From Primulina eburnea (lineage: Eukaryota > Streptophyta > Magnoliopsida > Lamiales > Gesneriaceae): DNA of 64,000 bases. Location of the stretch: positions 23,026,868 to 23,090,867 of the forward strand of contig NC_133101.1 of NCBI RefSeq assembly GCF_022965805.1, in the 5' to 3' direction. This document shows positions 11,651-23,589 of the stretch, piece after piece (positions within the stretch are counted from its first letter, which is position 1; each line of letters starts with the position of its first letter). The position numbers were made by a program, and so were the translations under genes. A model generated the notes under the pieces. That model saw only the letters and a list, made by a program, of their open reading frames with translations. It did not search any database and was not told the origin of the DNA.

Positions 11651-12654
11651 TGTTGGAAACTTAATTTTGGTGGTTTGACAAACTAAGAGATTAAATTAAT
11701 TGAACTAACTGATCACGAACTGACAGTTGCCTAACTGAAGATTAATGCAGAGGTTATTAAAGGCAACTGAAACCATCCAAACTAAATTCACAGAATCAAT
11801 TGACTGATTAGTTGATATATTCAGTTGAGAGCTTATCAGCGTCTTCATATCTGCTGATCATTCTGCTCTACACGTCATCAATTGAAAAGGACATACAACC
11901 GACAACAGTACAAAGCAGACTGCTACTCGTAGTGGAACGCCGCATTTCAGAATTTACAGTGTACGACTGTTAGAAGAATATTGACGTGGCAATCAACGGA
12001 TATGAAGATTCAAATATTATTTAATGTTACCGTTGAAGAGAAGCCTATAAATAGGTGAGAAGAGAAGTTGAGAAACAACTCCTGAACAACCAATTGACCT
12101 ATCTATTCTCAAGCTTGATGTTACCCTGCTGAAATTATAACTCTCACTAAACAATCAGAAGCCCGCTCTTATCCGATTTATTTGTAGCATTTGAGGCTAC
12201 CTTTTGAGATTACTAGTACAAATCATTGTATTATTTATTTGATCTTAACTAGATTAGTTGTGATAAGTCCAGTCGAGAACTGTGAGAAATTTAGTAAACT
12301 AAGAGTTTCAGTTTTGGCAGTGTTAAGTCCAAACTGAAGTGGGTCTGTACAAGTTTTGTATTGATCAAATTCTTTTAGTGTATATCCTATCCTTGTGATA
12401 GAAAAGGTGACGTATGAGTTATTAAATATCCGAACATCCATAAATCTTCGTGTTATTATTCAATCATTTATTCTATCTTTCAATCAGTTTATTTCCGCAT
12501 CTGTATTTAGTTAAACTGATTGTTATCGACTGATAAGATTCCTAGTATCAGTTTGTCATAGAACTGACACTTCATTCAAAAAGATTACAAAAATCGTGTG
12601 TGTTTATTTAACCCCCCTTCTAAACACATTTCAACCTTTCAACCGATCCTATCA
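11651..12654 (+). repeat. 3' LTR of element B (1004 bp)
   Basis: It starts TGTTGGAAAC after the purine tract and ends CCTATCA at 12654. It aligns in inverse orientation with 5226-6254. It contains TATAAATAG at 12046-12054 and the C-run ACCCCCCTT at 12611-12619. Divergence from the LTR of A is clear by eye, so A and B are separate copies of one family. Confidence 0.9.
12046..12054 (+). promoter_or_regulatory. TATA box in LTR of element B
   Basis: TATAAATAG about 395 bp into the LTR, matching the box in the LTR of A (5811-5819, minus). Confidence 0.6.
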
Positions 12655-14334
12655 AGGACAAATTGTATAATTTTTGAGGAAATTAGGAAATTAACTTGCA
12701 ATGGTTAAGAAATTTGAGAACTAGTTTATCAAGAATTGAGAATTAAATGGTTTTAATTCTAGGAATTTTCGATGATTTAGGCTTGAAGGGATATTTAGAA
12801 TCTTGAAATATCTGGGTTATAATGTTATAAGGAATGGTAATCAAGGGCATTGTAGGATGAGTCGATATTGGGCTTGAAAATATAAGCGTTAGTAGAATAA
12901 TGTTGTGGCAAATTAAGAATTTGGAGTGATGACAATTTAAGGTAAAGTTGATCAATTATTTAAGTGATAAGATTAGACATTAAGTTAACATATTTTTGGG
13001 AACTTAAAGTTTGATTCACATGTATCATAAGATTTAGTCATGATGTTAAGAGTTAAAATTATACCTTTGTTAGGGTTGATTTTTTAAAAAAAAATTGGGT
13101 ATAGTTGATGGTTAGGTTACTTGAGAGATGTATGTAAGAAGTGAGATAGACACCGTGTCTTGGAGAAATTAAAAATGTTTGTTCTTAAAAGTCTAGTAAT
13201 ATCGTGATATTTGGAAGTAAGTATATATGGTATACTCATGAACATTTAGATGTTATGCTTTATAAGGAATAAAGGCACTTGAGGAATTTTTGAAGTCATT
13301 AAGAAACTTGAATTAATCGACTACGTATGTTGGAATTATGTTATCTAAAACTATTTGGGTTGGGTAAGTTTGAATTCCAAGTTTATGACATAGGTGTTAA
13401 TATGAAAATTTTGGGTGAAATAAAAACAAAAAGGAATTAGTTGTGTTCAACATAGGTTATCAATGAACGAATATAAGATTCTTAACGAGTAAGAAATCTA
13501 AAATCTTGATATGTGGACTCTAGATTTCTACGGAATTTAAGTGAAGTTGAATTATTAGAGTTAGTCTAACGCTAACATGGGATAACTTATTAAGTTTTAT
13601 ATGATAGTATTAATTAAGCATTAAATATATGTCAGAATGCAACTGTCGTTTCAATAAGGAAAGTCCAAGTGTCTTAGGCCTCAATTATATAGTAATTGAG
13701 AAGAAAATAGTTTATGCATGTAATTGATGCTTGAAGAGTTTTATTATATAGGTAGAAGATCGATGTTGTATATTTGGGTTTTATGGATTAACATTATTCG
13801 AAATTTAAGATTTGCAATAATTTTATATTTGGATGTACTTGTAAATAGTTAAGTTACGTTAGTTTGGTGCCGTAAGATAAATATTCGATTCAAGGATCTT
13901 AGGATAATATTATTATGGGGTTGAGATAAGATTTAACTTTTAAGTATATTACCGATGATAGAAGTTGATTACTAACTTTTGGTATTAAGATCTCTTAAGT
14001 TCAACTTCATAAATTCTAATATTTGGTTTTAAAGCCTTAGCATACCTTGAGTTCAATAAGTTTTAGAAAAGATGCTTTCTAGATTTTAATATTGAAATGC
14101 AATAGGTTGATGAATATTTTAGGTATAATATAAGAAAAGTAATGTGTGATATGTTTGGACCTCTATCTCTAATACTAGGATTTGCGAGAAAAGTCAAAAT
14201 TCGATGTCATAGTAAAATATAACTAAGTCAACATATGTCGTTTTAAGTTGAGATTCACAACGAGGATGTTGAAGGTAAATTTAATTAGGATTGAGGAGAC
14301 ATAAAGATATAGCCTAACAGTTATTTTATCAGAG
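12655..14334. other. AT-rich DNA without assignable feature
   Basis: About 1.7 kb with no open frame longer than about 70 codons, no terminal repeats and no known motif. The texture (TTAAG, TTTGG, GATTTAGG words) is that of long-decayed retroelement non-coding DNA, but I cannot name a family. Confidence 0.5.
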
Positions 14335-15779
14335 TGACGCAGCGGAAGCGTGGATGAAATGACCCTCGCTTTTTTTACTTTAAAATTATGCAAAAAAAAA
14401 AATTTATAAGCATTATTTCGAAAATTGTAATTTAAAATAACTTATCATTCCCATAAATCAAAATAATTTAACATATAAATCTCAAGTGCATGAAAATCCG
14501 TAAATCGTCAATTAACCAAAAATAATGCGTCGACCTTTAGCAAAATCACTAGCATAAACATAAATCATGAAAGAATAATTCTATTAAATCATTAAGAAAA
14601 ATCTTTTAAATTTTCAACTATCAAGTTAATGTGGAAATAAATATCCCTCGTGAGTGTATTTTGTCCGACTCGATCCATTCAAGCGTCAGCGTCTACCTCA
14701 ATATCATCACCTGCAGCATTCAAACCTAGTGAGTCTAATGACTCGGCACGTTCTAAACATGAGTAGCAAATAATATATATATAAGCACATGCATTAAAAC
14801 ATACTTTTATTTAAAATAAACTTGTAATCATAAATAAATCATAAATTGTAAAATCATAGAATCGTAAAGTTGTCAATCATTTATCACTTTGAGTGAAGTT
14901 TGATCCTTGAAAATGACTAGTATTTTATCCTCAGGTTGACTGATCAGTCTTAGCTCACCATTGCGCATGGGGACGGGCACTAGATACCGATGCAAAAATA
15001 AAAATACAATCGTCGGGCTTCCTCTATGGCATTTTCCCGTAAACGGGCTTCCTCTAGGGCCTTTTCCCTCACCATCTTCCGAAAAAATATATATCATATC
15101 CTCTTTGTCATAGTCAATTCACATCCTTCAAAATATTTTTCCTTTCCTTTTAATCCAAAAAATATAATGACTTTCCAGAAATAGAATTTTACAGTAAAAA
15201 GTGCACAACTTTACCATAAATCATAAAATATCATAATTTTGTCAAATTCATCAAAACAATATCATTTAACATGCGTTATGACCATTCGGGACGCTGCCAA
15301 AACTATTTGTACGACCCAGGTATAAAATGACTTTTTTGCCCCTGGACGTAAATTTTCTCGATTTTGACTATTTCTTGCTTTCATTGACTCTAGACAATCC
15401 AAAATAATTATTTAAGCTTAAATTTAATTTTTGATATTTTTATTTAACTTAAATTCGAGGCTTTCGATTTAATTTCCTATTTACTAATTCGTGAAGCGTT
15501 TAATTCACGATTTAATTCAAACTTTAATATTTTAATTCCAAACTTTTATTATGAACTTTTCAAACCTAAATTGCCCTCATTAACCATTAATCGACCCATG
15601 TGGACCATGGTTCTAACCCTTTCTTCCTTAACCCTATACTCAAACCCTCGACGAACTCCTTTGAGCCACGGTTCGATTTCATCGAGCCACCCTCGGACCA
15701 TCATGGACCAAACCCTCACTAAGCCTCCTGGACCCTCTCTGAAAAATCCTAACCCAGCGCACCAACCTATAGCCACGAA

Positions 15780-18333
15780 TGTAACGTACCGTATTTTGAA
15801 CTACTCAAAATTTGCTGAAAAATAAAAATTTTCTTAAATAAATAATAACCTTTGAAATTGCGATAAAAATAAACTGCTCGTCTAAAATATTTGAAATAGA
15901 AACGATTACAAACAAATTTTTCCAAAAAGGTACTCGTTTAAACATCGTGAAATAGTTTCATAAAATTAGAGTAACTAAATTAACATGCTTGAAAATTCTT
16001 AAAAACATAGGCGGTCCTAGGGTTTAGTTTCCATGTAGTCCGAGCTGACTCACTGGTCCCCACCTCTCGTATCCACAAACTCGTCCTCACCCGCATCGAT
16101 CAAGTCTAGTGAGTCTAAAGACTCAACATGTATAAATTGATAATAACAAATAATACGTAATAAAACCACATGAATTGAGCGTACTTACAAAAACATAGAC
16201 GTGCCATCATATCGTAAAAATTTTCAGAAACATTTTCGTAAACGTACTTGCATCATAGATACGTGAACATACACATCATCATTTTGCGTAGAGATATGTT
16301 TCAAAGCAAGTGACACATACATAAATGCGACTGATCAGACTAAACCACAGTACTGGGCTAGTATGGATGTCCACTACCACATACATGAGATCCCCGGTCA
16401 TGCTTTACAGGTGCATTGGTCCCTGGTCATGCTTTACTGCTTTCCAATCCTGATCTAAACCCGGTCATGCTTTATCGGGGTGGAGAGGTCCCCGGCCATG
16501 TTCACGGGCTTCAAAACCCTTTCAAATTTGGTCACGAGACAATTCGCATACCTAAAAAACATAAACATTTTTATTTTTCACGTCGAACATTTGTACATGG
16601 TGTTGAGAGATTCGTTGGATCTCGTTTGGGCTACTGCTCCACATACTAACACGTTTTCAAGAACTTTTCCATAACTTAGACGTAATAGTCGTACTCACCA
16701 CCGAAATAAAAATTGACTTATGACGTTCTAAATCACTGGGGTCTTGACCTTGTTTAATCATCATACTAAAACATGACATCAAACCTCGAAACAATCTCTA
16801 TATGAAGTGTGAAAATTTCCCCAAACATGGAAGACAGAGACCTAAAATAGTGGCTTAAAAATCATGGACAAGCGCCTAGGCGCTGGACATTGCTGCAATG
16901 CGGCGCTAGGCTTGAGAAATCCGGGCGCTGCGGCGCTCCCCATAGAGCGCTGCGGCGCTAACTCTGGCAAAATCGGCCCCATAGAAAAAAATTTGATGCA
17001 AACACTATGCCACACCCAATCGACTCGAACCAACACCTCGAGACCCATCCTATGATGCCATGGCAATGATTCAAACTCACACAAACGCCCCAAAATAGCG
17101 ACGCACAACATGCAATGCAACACAACCCCTAAATATGAACTTTTGATGCAAAATGCTTCCTACGACTTCTAATACAACCAAGTGCTTAACGACACAAAAT
17201 GAAACACAAAAATATATCTAAACACCATACGCAATATACCTAAACACAGCAGTGATCAACCGGCGGTTCCCAACGAAGCCTGCAACAAAGAATTCTCAAG
17301 AAAACATGAAGAACATATTTTTATGTCATCGCAGTTTGAGCAGTCCTACAAAAATGTTCATAACTCACTTGTTTCTTGTCCAAATGTTACGAATTTACTG
17401 TCAAATCTAAGGTATCAAAAATTAATACATTTTAAATGTTTAAATTTTTTCCACAAAATCAACAGAAAATGCACAGTAATCAAAATGACAGCAAACTCGG
17501 TTTTTAAGATCTAAAAATCATTTTAAAATCAATCCAACAATTTTTGCTCAAACTTTTCATATCACACATGAATTTTTGCACACAGTAAACATCATGACAA
17601 ATAATATGACAAGATCGATGCGAAAACAAAAAGAATATACATGTCTTTAATCTTTAAAGCTCATGACACGACGATACCGAAGCAGAGAAATGCGAGGGCC
17701 GACCGGGACAATTTGTGGTACGATTTTTTGAAGAAAAATGGACGTGAATTTACTGGAAAATCGAAGGGGAAGGGTGGCTGCTGAAGAACTTAGAACCCTA
17801 GCTTACCTCTAAAAAAGAAAAGAAAACAAAACACAAGAAAATTGTGTGTGTGTGTAGTGGTTAATTAAATGGATTAGATTAAGGTAAATTTGCCTAATTA
17901 ACTACATCCTATTTAGAATACTAACTCAATACTAATTTTACTAAAATCCCATAATTAAAATTAAAATACACATGCGATACTCTACAAAAGTTTAAAATTT
18001 TAAAATTTCCTAATAAATTAACTCATGCTTTAAAATGTTTAAAAATCATAAATCATTCAAAATACTAATTTTCTTGACTTGAAATAAAATACCACATTTT
18101 CAATAATCGCCTAAATTGTCACCGGTCTCTTTTCCCGATCCCTTATCGAATATTCGCCTGAAACATAAAACTCAAGAAAATATTTTAACGTGCATCAATT
18201 AAACATATAATAATTTAAAATAATGCAAAGATCATAAATCTTGCATCGCTAAAATCATTTTAAAAATTTAAATAAATAATTTTAACCATTTAATAAATGT
18301 AAGGGTTTACGTGTAGTGATTTTGGGCTCTACA
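15780..18333 (-). repeat. Solo LTR D of a Tekay element inside the LTR of C
   Basis: On the plus strand it begins TGTAACGTACCGTA and ends GGGCTCTACA. These are the inverted ends of the LTR of element E (start TGTAGTGCCC, end TACGGTACGTTACA). Flanks are ACGAA (15775-15779) and ACGAC (18334-18338), a 5-bp target duplication with one mismatch. No internal region is present, so it is a solo LTR produced by LTR-LTR recombination. It holds the block AGTCTAGTGAGTCTAAAGACTCA shared with Tekay LTRs (near 16105-16127) and a GC-rich repeat cluster at 16870-16966. Length 2554 bp. Confidence 0.85.
16870..16966. repeat. GCGCTGCGGCGCT-type repeat cluster in solo LTR D
   Basis: About six variants of GGCGCT/GCGCTGCGGCGCT occur within 97 bp, in an otherwise AT-rich LTR. 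Many are self-complementary (AGCGC...GCGCT). The position within the LTR is comparable to the CACGGACC modules in the LTRs of E. Confidence 0.7.
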
Positions 18334-19526
18334 ACGACATCAGCCCTTTGCGCATTCACCAAACCGCGCGAGTTCCCTCATGCTTTGGTTGAGCCACCAT
18401 GCACCAGCCCCTGACCCGACCCTTGAACATCCTCCCTAGAGCCTGTTGGACCAGCTTAGACTCCCGACAGCCCAGCCATGCACCCTCCTTCAGAAGCCGC
18501 CCCCACACGTGCATGGGAAGAGTCCTTGCATGCGTGGGATCTTCCCCTACTGGCTACACAAGAGTCCTAGACATACTAGGACTCTTCCTAGCACCTAACC
18601 TCAACCAGCACGGCATCTACCCAAGCCCTGGCTAAGCCGCATGCAGCCATGGACCAAGCCGAGCCTTCTTCCTTTCAAGAAACCCTAAGATTCTAGCCTC
18701 CCTCGTGCACAACCCTTCCAGGTCGAGTCCAGATCTCGTTTCCACCTTAACTTGTCCATGTTCCACTCATTAAATATCCTATTTTGCCAGCGTATTAGTT
18801 GGAAATCATATCACATTCATATATACGTAAAAACTTTCAAAACTTTAAAAATAATCGTCAAAATGTTAAGCAATTTGAACTCCAATATTTTTCATGTAAA
18901 AATAAACAAAACATATATATTATGGATTGAATGATGCGTCAAGGGAGTTTAGAAGTGTGCCTTTGCATTTTAGAATGCTCGAAAATACGATCGTAGGCGT
19001 GGGGTACGAGGAAGGACGAACAGGCGACGAAGAATCCTTGTTTTCTCCACTCGAAATTTTCGAAAATTTTTGTGTGTGTGTGTGTGATGGTGTGATTTAG
19101 GCTGGTTATGATGTTTAGAAGCCTAGGTTTTTATTTTATAAACTTTAATTTGTATGATAATGGGATTGGGTTTTGGGATTTCAAGTTTGGGAACTCTAGG
19201 TGAATTGGGCTCAATAGCACCTATTTAATTGAAAAATAAAAGTTTATAAAAATTAGTTTTCAAAAATAATGCATTTGATAGTTTAAAAGTCCCTCGTTTG
19301 CCCAAAGACGGTTTCTCTGATAAAATCGAGCTCGTCTAGTAAAATAATTTGAACTTTATCATTTTTAAAAAATCCTCCAATTTCATGAAATCATGCACTT
19401 TAAATATTTAAGTATGTAAAATATATCAATTAAGTATTTAAAATCAATTAAGTAAAATAAATAAGCAATTTAAATCATTTGCATGCAAGCAGTTTACGTC
19501 AGTTGGCTTTTTGGACGTTACAAATC

Positions 19527-19539
19527 CTCCCCCCCTTAA
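19527..19539 (-). other. Polypurine tract of element C
   Basis: The minus strand reads TTAAGGGGGGGGAG just before the LTR start TGTAACG, and is preceded by TTTCGAGGACAAATTT, typical of Tekay elements. It fixes strand and LTR boundary. Confidence 0.8.
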
Positions 19540-19559
19540 ATAAAAATTTGTCCTCGAAA

Positions 19560-20195
19560 TTAAGACTTACTGAATAAATCATGATATCGAATCTTCATCT
19601 TTGACTCCGTCTCCTACTTGGCTTCTTCATCCGATTCATTTATCCATTTGACTTTGACCATCTTTATCACCTTGTTTCGCAACATTCTTTCTTGTCAAGC
19701 CAAGATTTGAGTAGGTTTTTCCTTATATGACAGGTTTGGTGTAAGTTGTACTGGTTCAAAATTCAGTACATATGAAGGGTTTGACATATACTTGTGGAGC
19801 ATTGATATGTGGAAGACATTGTGAACTCCTGCGAGATTAGATGGCAACACCACTCGATATGCTAATGCTCCTACTCTTTAAAGTGTCTTGAATGGTTCAA
19901 TTAATCTTGGACTAAGTTTGTCTTTCTTGCCAAATTTCATAACCCTGTTCATACTTAGTCTTTCTTGCCAAATTTCATAACCCCGTTCATAGGTGCTATC
20001 TTCATAAACACGTGATCAACACTGCAAACTCGAGATCTCGTCTTCTTTGGTCAGCGAAGCTCTTTTATCGACTTTGGGCAGTTTTCATTCTTTCTCGGAT
20101 CTTGGCTACCATTTCTGCGGTGTGCTGAACTATCTTCGGTCCTAATGTGGCTCTTTCTCCTACCTCTTCCCACTGGATAGGCGATCTACAGATAA
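19560..20195 (-). pseudogene. Integrase C-terminus and chromodomain of element C
   Basis: No long frame survives, but the minus strand near 19710-19580 still reads RNKVIKMVKVKWIN followed by a DEEA block and IRYHDLF, the chromodomain signature at the end of Tekay integrases. A 38-bp tandem duplication (19921-19958 and 19959-19996, TCTTTCTTGCC...) disrupts the frame. In intact elements this domain steers integration to heterochromatin. Confidence 0.6.
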
Positions 20196-20917
20196 CTAAT
20201 AAATGTTATTGTAAATGAACTCCACTAGAGGTACTTTCGATTCCCAACTCCCTTGAAAATCGATCGCGCATGATCGGAGTAGATCCTCTAATATCTGTAT
20301 GACTCTCTCATACTGACCGTCAGTCTGAGGATGAAATGCGGTACTGAATAGTAGTTTAGAACCAATGCTGCATGTAAACTCTTCCAAAATGATGAATTGA
20401 AACGTGTGTCTCAGTCCGACACTATAGACACTGGAATACCATGCAGTCTAATGATCTCTCGAATATGTAGCTCAGCATACTGAGTCATAGAAAAAGTCGT
20501 CTTCACTGGTAGGAAGTGTGCTGATTTAGTAAGGAGGTCCACTATTACCCAAATGGCATTGAGTCCTTTCACTATCTTTGGCAATCCTACCATGAAATCC
20601 ATAGTAATATTCTCCCACTTCCACTCAGGGATGAGAAGTTGTCGAAGCATTCCCGCTGGTTTTTTATGATCTGCCTTCAGTTATTGACATGTAAGGCATT
20701 CAGATACAAAGCGCATAATGTCTCGTTTCACTCCTGGCCACCAATATAAAAGTTGCAAGTCCTTATACATCTTGTTACTTCCGGGATGAACAGAATAAGG
20801 AGTATTGTGAGCTTCGGTAATAATGTCAACTCTAATTGAATCACCACTAGGAACCCATAGTCGATCTCGATATTTAACAATGTCATCCTCGACTAAATAT
20901 AACATGTTGTCCTTCAA
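20196..20917 (-). pseudogene. Ty3/gypsy integrase of element C
   Basis: The HHCC zinc domain (HPGSNKMYKDLQLLYWWPG, then CLTCQ) is in 20917-20681. The catalytic core is split over 20650-20411 (ITMDFMVGLP, IVSD) and 20387-20196 (FHPQTDGQYERVIQILEDLLR). The three D,D-E residues are still present, unlike in element E, but frameshifts and stops near 20400 and 20670 break the chain. Confidence 0.8.
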
Positions 20918-22402
20918 TTCATCTCGCTGTCTCCATTTCTGCAGTTGGTCATCATTAGACTGTCCGGTTCAAATTCTATCTTGTATTGTGGAATGCACTG
21001 TCAATGTAGCGGGATTAGGGGCCTCTCCCCTAGCATAAAATTCCAGATCGAAACGCTGAATTTCCACTTGTAAAGGTCTCGGTACTGATAAATGTGCCAA
21101 GACTGTCTCCTTTCTACTCAAAGCATCCGCAACTATATTAGCCTTGCCGGGATGGTAGCTTATGTCGCAGTTGTAGTTTTTAACAAGCTCTAGCCACCGT
21201 CTTTGTCTCATATTCAAGTCCTTTTGGGTGAAGAAATATTTAACACTTTTATGATCTTTAAATATCTTGCATTTCTCATCATTTAAGTAATGCATCCAAA
21301 TTTTAAATGCAAATACGACTGCTGCGAGCTCTAGATCATGTGTCGGATAATTCTTTTCATGTATTTTCAATTATCTTGACACATATGCTATAACTCAATC
21401 ATTTTGCATGAGAACGGTGCCCAATCCAAGTTTAGAAGCATCAGTAAATACCACATATTCCCATTGATCTATCGGCATAGCTAAAACTGGCTCTGTAGTG
21501 AGTGCTTTCTTCAACAGATCAAAAGTCTTTTAACACTTCGGTCCCCATACAAATTTCACATTCTTATTTTGACACTCTGGTCCCCATAAAAGCTGCACGT
21601 CCTTGTACATCTTGGTACTTCCGGGATGGACAGAGTAAAGGATACTGTGAGCTTCCGTCATAATGTCAACTCTAAGTAAATCATCACTAAGAACCCATAG
21701 TCGACTTCGATACTTAAAAATACCATCCTCGACTAAATATAACATGCTACCCTTCGATTCATCTTGTTGTTTCCATTTCTGCAGTTGCTCATCGTTAGAA
21801 TTTCGGCTCGTATTCTATCTCGTAGAGTGGAATGCACTGTCTATGTAGCGAGATTAGGGGACTCTCCCCTAGCATAAACTTCGAGATCGAAGCGCTGAAT
21901 TTCCATTTGTAGAGGTCTTTGTACTAACAAATGTGCAAAGACTGACCCTTTTCTACTCAAAGCATCGGCAACTACATTAGCATTGTCGGGATGGTAGCTA
22001 ATGTCACAGTCGTATTCCTTAACAAGCTCTAGCCATCATCTTTCTCTCATATTCAAATTCTTTTGGATGAAGAAATATTTAAGACTTTTATGATCCGTAA
22101 ATATCTTGCACTTCTCACCATACAAGTAGTGCCTCCAAATTTTCAACACAAATATGACTGCTGAAAGCTCTAGATTATGCGTCAGAAAATTCTTTTCATG
22201 TGTTTTCAATTGTCTTGACGCATATGCTATAATTTGATCATTTTGAATGAGAACGGCGCCCAATCCAAGTTTTGAAGCATCTGTAAATACCACATATTCC
22301 CCTTGCTCTGTCGGCATAGCTAAAACTGGCGGTTTAGTGAGTGGTTGCTTCAACTGATCAAAACTCTTTTGACATTCTGGCCCCCATGCAAATTTCACAT
22401 TT
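20748..22402 (-). repeat. 840-bp tandem duplication (RNase H to integrase zinc domain)
   Basis: The segment beginning AAAAG(T/C)TGCA(A/C)GTCC at 20748 recurs at 21588, and both copies run to CAAATTTCACATT (about 21563 and 22402). The offset is 840 bp, a multiple of three. The copies differ at many sites (very roughly a tenth by eye). The junction near 21575-21590 sits in a short run shared by the two ends (GG(T/C)CCCCAT), suggesting unequal exchange at microhomology. Confidence 0.85.
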
Positions 22403-22588
22403 TTCTTCGTCAATGGTACTGCAATGGATGAAAATTTTTTGATGAACTTGCGATAGTAGCCAGTTAAACCCAAGAAACTACGTATTTCCGTCACACTTTT
22501 AGGCACTAGCCATTGTTTAACTGACTCAACCTTATATGGGGCGACCTCTATTCTCTCTTTTGACACAATGTGGCCCAAGAATGCTACC
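20918..22588 (-). pseudogene. RNase H of element C, present twice, and end of RT
   Basis: The complete copy (22578-22036) has the RT thumb ([31 protein letters not shown]) and RNase H with [24 protein letters not shown] and [11 protein letters not shown]. The second copy, from the duplication, is in 21370-20969 with [18 protein letters not shown]. Between them, 21745-21530 repeats the integrase-linker region (MLYLVEDGIFKYRSRLWV). The duplicate domain order cannot give a normal polyprotein, and stops occur in each part. Confidence 0.8.
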
Positions 22589-22940
22589 TGTTGGGTGCAA
22601 TAATTGTCCCTACTTGGTAGAGCGATCGAATCATGGTGCTTGAACTGTTTTGTGGTTTAAAAAAGATTTGAGTTGCACCATTACTACTAGCTATAGTTTT
22701 TGGTAAAGTAGCAAGCGCTCGGTCCTACAATTGGTATCAGAGCCAAGGTCACGGGGTCGATTCCCATTGATTGCAAGGAGTGCAATTATTGGGAGAGAGA
22801 TTGTTGGGTGCAATAATTGTCACTGCTTGGTAGAGCGATCGAACCGTTGTACTTGAGCTATTGTGCGGTTTAAAAGATTTGAGTTGCACCATTACTATTA
22901 GAAATAGCTTTTGGTAAAGCGGCAAGCGCTCGGTCCTACA
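22589..22940 (+). mobile_element. TRIM element (352 bp) inside RT of element C
   Basis: Direct terminal repeats of 141 bp (22589-22729) and 139 bp (22802-22940) start TGTTGGGTGC and end GGTCCTACA. Directly after the left repeat is TGGTATCAGAGC (22732-22743), the Met-tRNA primer site. Directly before the right repeat is GGGAGAGAGA (22791-22800), the polypurine tract. Flanks are identical, CTACC at 22584-22588 and 22941-22945, a perfect 5-bp target duplication. Removing the insert and one CTACC rejoins the RT reading of element C. With 72 bp of internal sequence and no gene, it is a terminal-repeat retrotransposon in miniature, in opposite orientation to its host, and must be mobilised by another element. 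Confidence 0.93.
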
Positions 22941-22945
22941 CTACC

Positions 22946-23589
22946 CTCTCCAGCCAAAACTCGCATTTGCTGAATTTTGTATATAATTTCCGTTCTCGTA
23001 ATACTTGCAAGGTCGTCCTCAAATGCTGATCATGCTCCTCATGGCTCCTGGAATAGATCAAGATATCATCTATGAAAACAATAATGAACTAATCAAGATA
23101 CATCTGAAATACGGGATTCATGAGATCCATGAATATCGTTGTTGTATTAGTCAATCCAAAAGGCATCACTAGAAACTCATAATGCCCATAGCGCATTCTA
23201 CTTGTGTAAATCCAACTCCTTTACCCTCAATTGGTTATATCTAGACATAAGATCTATCTTTGAAAATAACGAAGCTCCTTGCAATTGATCAAATCAATCC
23301 TAAATTCAAGGCAATGGATACTTATTCTTCACTGTTACTCTATTTAGCTCCCTATAGTCATGCATAACCTCATAGTTTCATCCTTCTTTTTCACAAATAA
23401 CACTGGTGCGGCCCATGGAGAAAAACTAGATTGAATAAATCTTTTGTCTAACAACTCTTGAATTTGGTCCTTTAATTCCTTAATTTCAGCGGGGGCTAAT
23501 TGATATGGTGCCTTAGAGATTGGCACTGTACCGTGCATCAATTCAATAGCAAATTCTACTTCTCTTTCGGGGTGGGATTCCAGACACAT
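22946..23589 (-). pseudogene. Reverse transcriptase core of element C
   Basis: The N-terminal part (23589-23344) reads [16 protein letters not shown], with the upstream [19 protein letters not shown]. The catalytic motif [12 protein letters not shown] is visible near 23085-23050 in another frame. Stops and frameshifts at about 23344, 23220 and 23100 break it. The RT continues beyond the TRIM at 22588. Confidence 0.75.

Larger units (their letters stand above)
6255..12654 (+). mobile_element. Element B: Sirevirus-like Ty1/copia element with third ORF, 5'-interrupted
   Basis: B starts abruptly inside reverse transcriptase at 6255, where A is inserted. It continues through RNase H (to 7501), a spacer, a long decayed third reading frame (8843-11447), a polypurine tract (11637-11648) and a 1004-bp 3' LTR (11651-12654). 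An extra frame between pol and the 3' LTR is the hallmark of SIRE1-type Sireviruses, where it is called env-like. Purine tracts occur at 8400-8408, 11390-11400 and 11637-11648. Its 5' half should lie left of the window beyond A. It has many stops and a 142-bp duplication, so it is older than H. Confidence 0.8.
14335..19522 (-). repeat. 3' LTR of element C, split by solo LTR D
   Basis: The inner end is clear: TGTAACGTCC on the minus strand at 19522, next to the purine tract. The two halves (19522-18334 and 15779-14335) add up to about 2.63 kb, matching the LTR length of Tekay element E. Part of the left half (from about 14420) is repeated at 25741-26012, the remnant of the 5' LTR. The outer end is placed at the TG before ACGCAGCGGAAGC (14335) by analogy and could be off by tens of bases. 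Confidence 0.7.

Noticed and set aside
22732..22764. Possible tRNA gene in the TRIM
   Set aside because: Only box-like words are present; no cloverleaf can be formed and TGGTATCAGAGC is a primer binding site.
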